A stretch of DNA of 64,000 bases from Planktothricoides raciborskii GIHE-MW2 (GTDB lineage: Bacteria; Cyanobacteriota; Cyanobacteriia; Cyanobacteriales; Laspinemataceae). Below the pieces are notes generated by a model, which saw only the letters and a list, made by a program, of their open reading frames with translations, was not told the DNA's origin and did no database searches. Position numbers and translations under genes: made by a program. How positions within the stretch are numbered: position 1 is the first letter of the stretch; each line of letters begins with the position of its first letter. The stretch is taken from assembly GCF_040564635.1 (NCBI RefSeq), contig NZ_CP159837.1:4451001-4515000 (forward strand). Reading direction: 5' to 3'. Positions 63,372 to 64,000 of the stretch are shown here, piece after piece.

Positions 63372-64000
63372 TTATTTTTTGCTGATTTCCCTATTTCCTC
63401 GATACCACTGAACCAGGCGATCGGGGGAAACTCCGAGATAATAACCAATAATCATTAGCTGATTAATGACTGTGGTTTTCAGGAGTCCCAGTTTCTGCCA
63501 GCGTCGGGCTGAGGTGCGTACCGCTACAGGGGCGATCGCAATTTTTCCCAGTTTTTTTAATCGGCGCATTAGTTCAAAGTCTTCCATAATGGGAAGTTGA
63601 GCAAAGCCACCAAGTTGACGAAACACTTCGGATCGTAAGAATATTCCCTGGTCGCCGTAGGGTAGGGACAACCAGTGCGATCGCCACTTTACCCCAGTTT
63701 CGATCGCCCGTAGACCCCATCCCTGACTATCAATGCAAAGTTCAAAAGCTCCGGCAATGACTTCCGGATCTTCTAACTGTTCTAACACGATCCGATCGAA
63801 TCTCTGAGGCAATTGGGTGTCTGCGTGCAAAAATAATAAGATTTCGCCGATCGCTCGTTTGGCCCCTGCGTTCATTTGATTAGCCCGACCGGGGGTAGTG
63901 GAAATGACTTGAACCCCTAAAGATTGGGCAATTTCCCCGGTTTTATCTTGACTGCCACCATCCACCACAATGATTTCTAGGCTATTGCTATGTTGGTTTT
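63372..64000 (-). CDS. TIGR04283-type glycosyltransferase (5' end outside window)
   Basis: This family-2 glycosyltransferase runs off the right edge. The visible C-terminal ~209 residues start NQHSNSLEIIVVDGGSQDKTGEIA, which is inside the nucleotide-binding domain, so about 10-20 residues are missing. Marks are VDGGSQDKT, TPGRANQMNAGAKRAIGEILLFLHADTQLP (the DxD is HADT), YGDQGIFLRSEVFRQLGGFAQLPIMEDFELMRRLKKLGKIAI, and TSARRWQKLGLLKTTVINQLMIIGYYLGVSP. These are the TIGR04283 signatures, named after arsenosugar clusters though most members have other, unknown substrates. The gene lies 190 bases upstream of the HpsJ-like gene. Confidence 0.85.
   Translation of the reverse strand, partial: NQHSNSLEIIVVDGGSQDKTGEIAQSLGVQVISTTPGRANQMNAGAKRAIGEILLFLHADTQLPQRFDRIVLEQLEDPEVIAGAFELCIDSQGWGLRAIETGVKWRSHWLSLPYGDQGIFLRSEVFRQLGGFAQLPIMEDFELMRRLKKLGKIAIAPVAVRTSARRWQKLGLLKTTVINQLMIIGYYLGVSPDRLVQWYRGNREISKK

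Overview
The window is chromosomal DNA from a cyanobacterium, most probably a filamentous, non-heterocystous (Oscillatoriales-type) one. The sequence evidence is the dense HIP1 octamer GCGATCGC, NDH-1 subunits found only in oxygenic phototrophs (NdhN, NdhS), Thf1/Psb29, a 2-oxoglutarate decarboxylase/succinic semialdehyde dehydrogenase pair, DUF928 next to a CHAT/TPR protein, an HpsJ-like protein, and many heptamer tandem repeats between genes. The species cannot be named from the sequence alone.

Layout. (1) 1-7570: the S10/spc ribosomal protein operon on the minus strand, rplC-rplD-rplW-rplB-rpsS-rplV-rpsC-rplP-rpmC-rpsQ-rplN-rplX-rplE-rpsH-rplF, with rplF cut by the window edge. It is preceded by a 1.35 kb gene-free region. 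(2) 8.9-11.6 kb, plus strand: ndhN with a strong terminator, two tandem von Willebrand A proteins and a Slr1339-like protein. (3) 11.6-21.8 kb, minus strand: DUF928, a CHAT/TPR protein, exonuclease III, the 2-OGDC and SSADH genes that close the cyanobacterial TCA cycle, and a GDP-mannose dehydratase, separated by repeat-rich DNA. (4) 22.1-33.4 kb, plus strand: the most unusual block. It holds three paralogous ~680-706-residue P-loop ATPases, two paralogous winged-helix-like proteins, and an 849-residue protein that fuses a DEDDy 3'-5' exonuclease, a Cas4/RecB-type iron-sulfur nuclease and an FtsK DNA translocase. I do not recognise it as a described system. It looks like a DNA-processing or defence module. 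(5) 33.5-38 kb, minus: one glycosyltransferase-like gene and two paralogous methyltransferase-glycosyltransferase fusions. (6) 38.3-46 kb: cysQ-type phosphatase, tsaB, thf1, a STAS protein, a decayed IS607-type element, hemF and mrp. (7) 46.5-53.2 kb: rodA, ndhS, a very large heptamer array, a HAS-barrel protein, a YbjN/T3SS-chaperone-like protein, a membrane protein, an aldo/keto reductase and an Rpn-type nuclease with a GLEQ repeat tail. (8) 53.3-64 kb, minus: argH, a small membrane protein, a GAF-SpoIIE phosphatase, ftsY, nusB, DUF502, a family-2 glycosyltransferase, an HpsJ-like protein and a TIGR04283-type glycosyltransferase cut by the right edge.

Intergenic DNA is dominated by heptanucleotide tandem arrays (AAYAAYN-type) whose two arms point in opposite directions around a short spacer, so they can fold into long hairpins. 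Other dispersed families are a GAAACCCGGTTTC element, a GTAGGGGCG palindrome and a GTAGGGATTCTTT element. Some of these have entered coding sequences in frame (exonuclease III, the linker of the exonuclease/Cas4/FtsK fusion). Many apparent open frames between genes are read-through of these arrays, so several starts were moved downstream. No tRNA, rRNA or CRISPR array was found.
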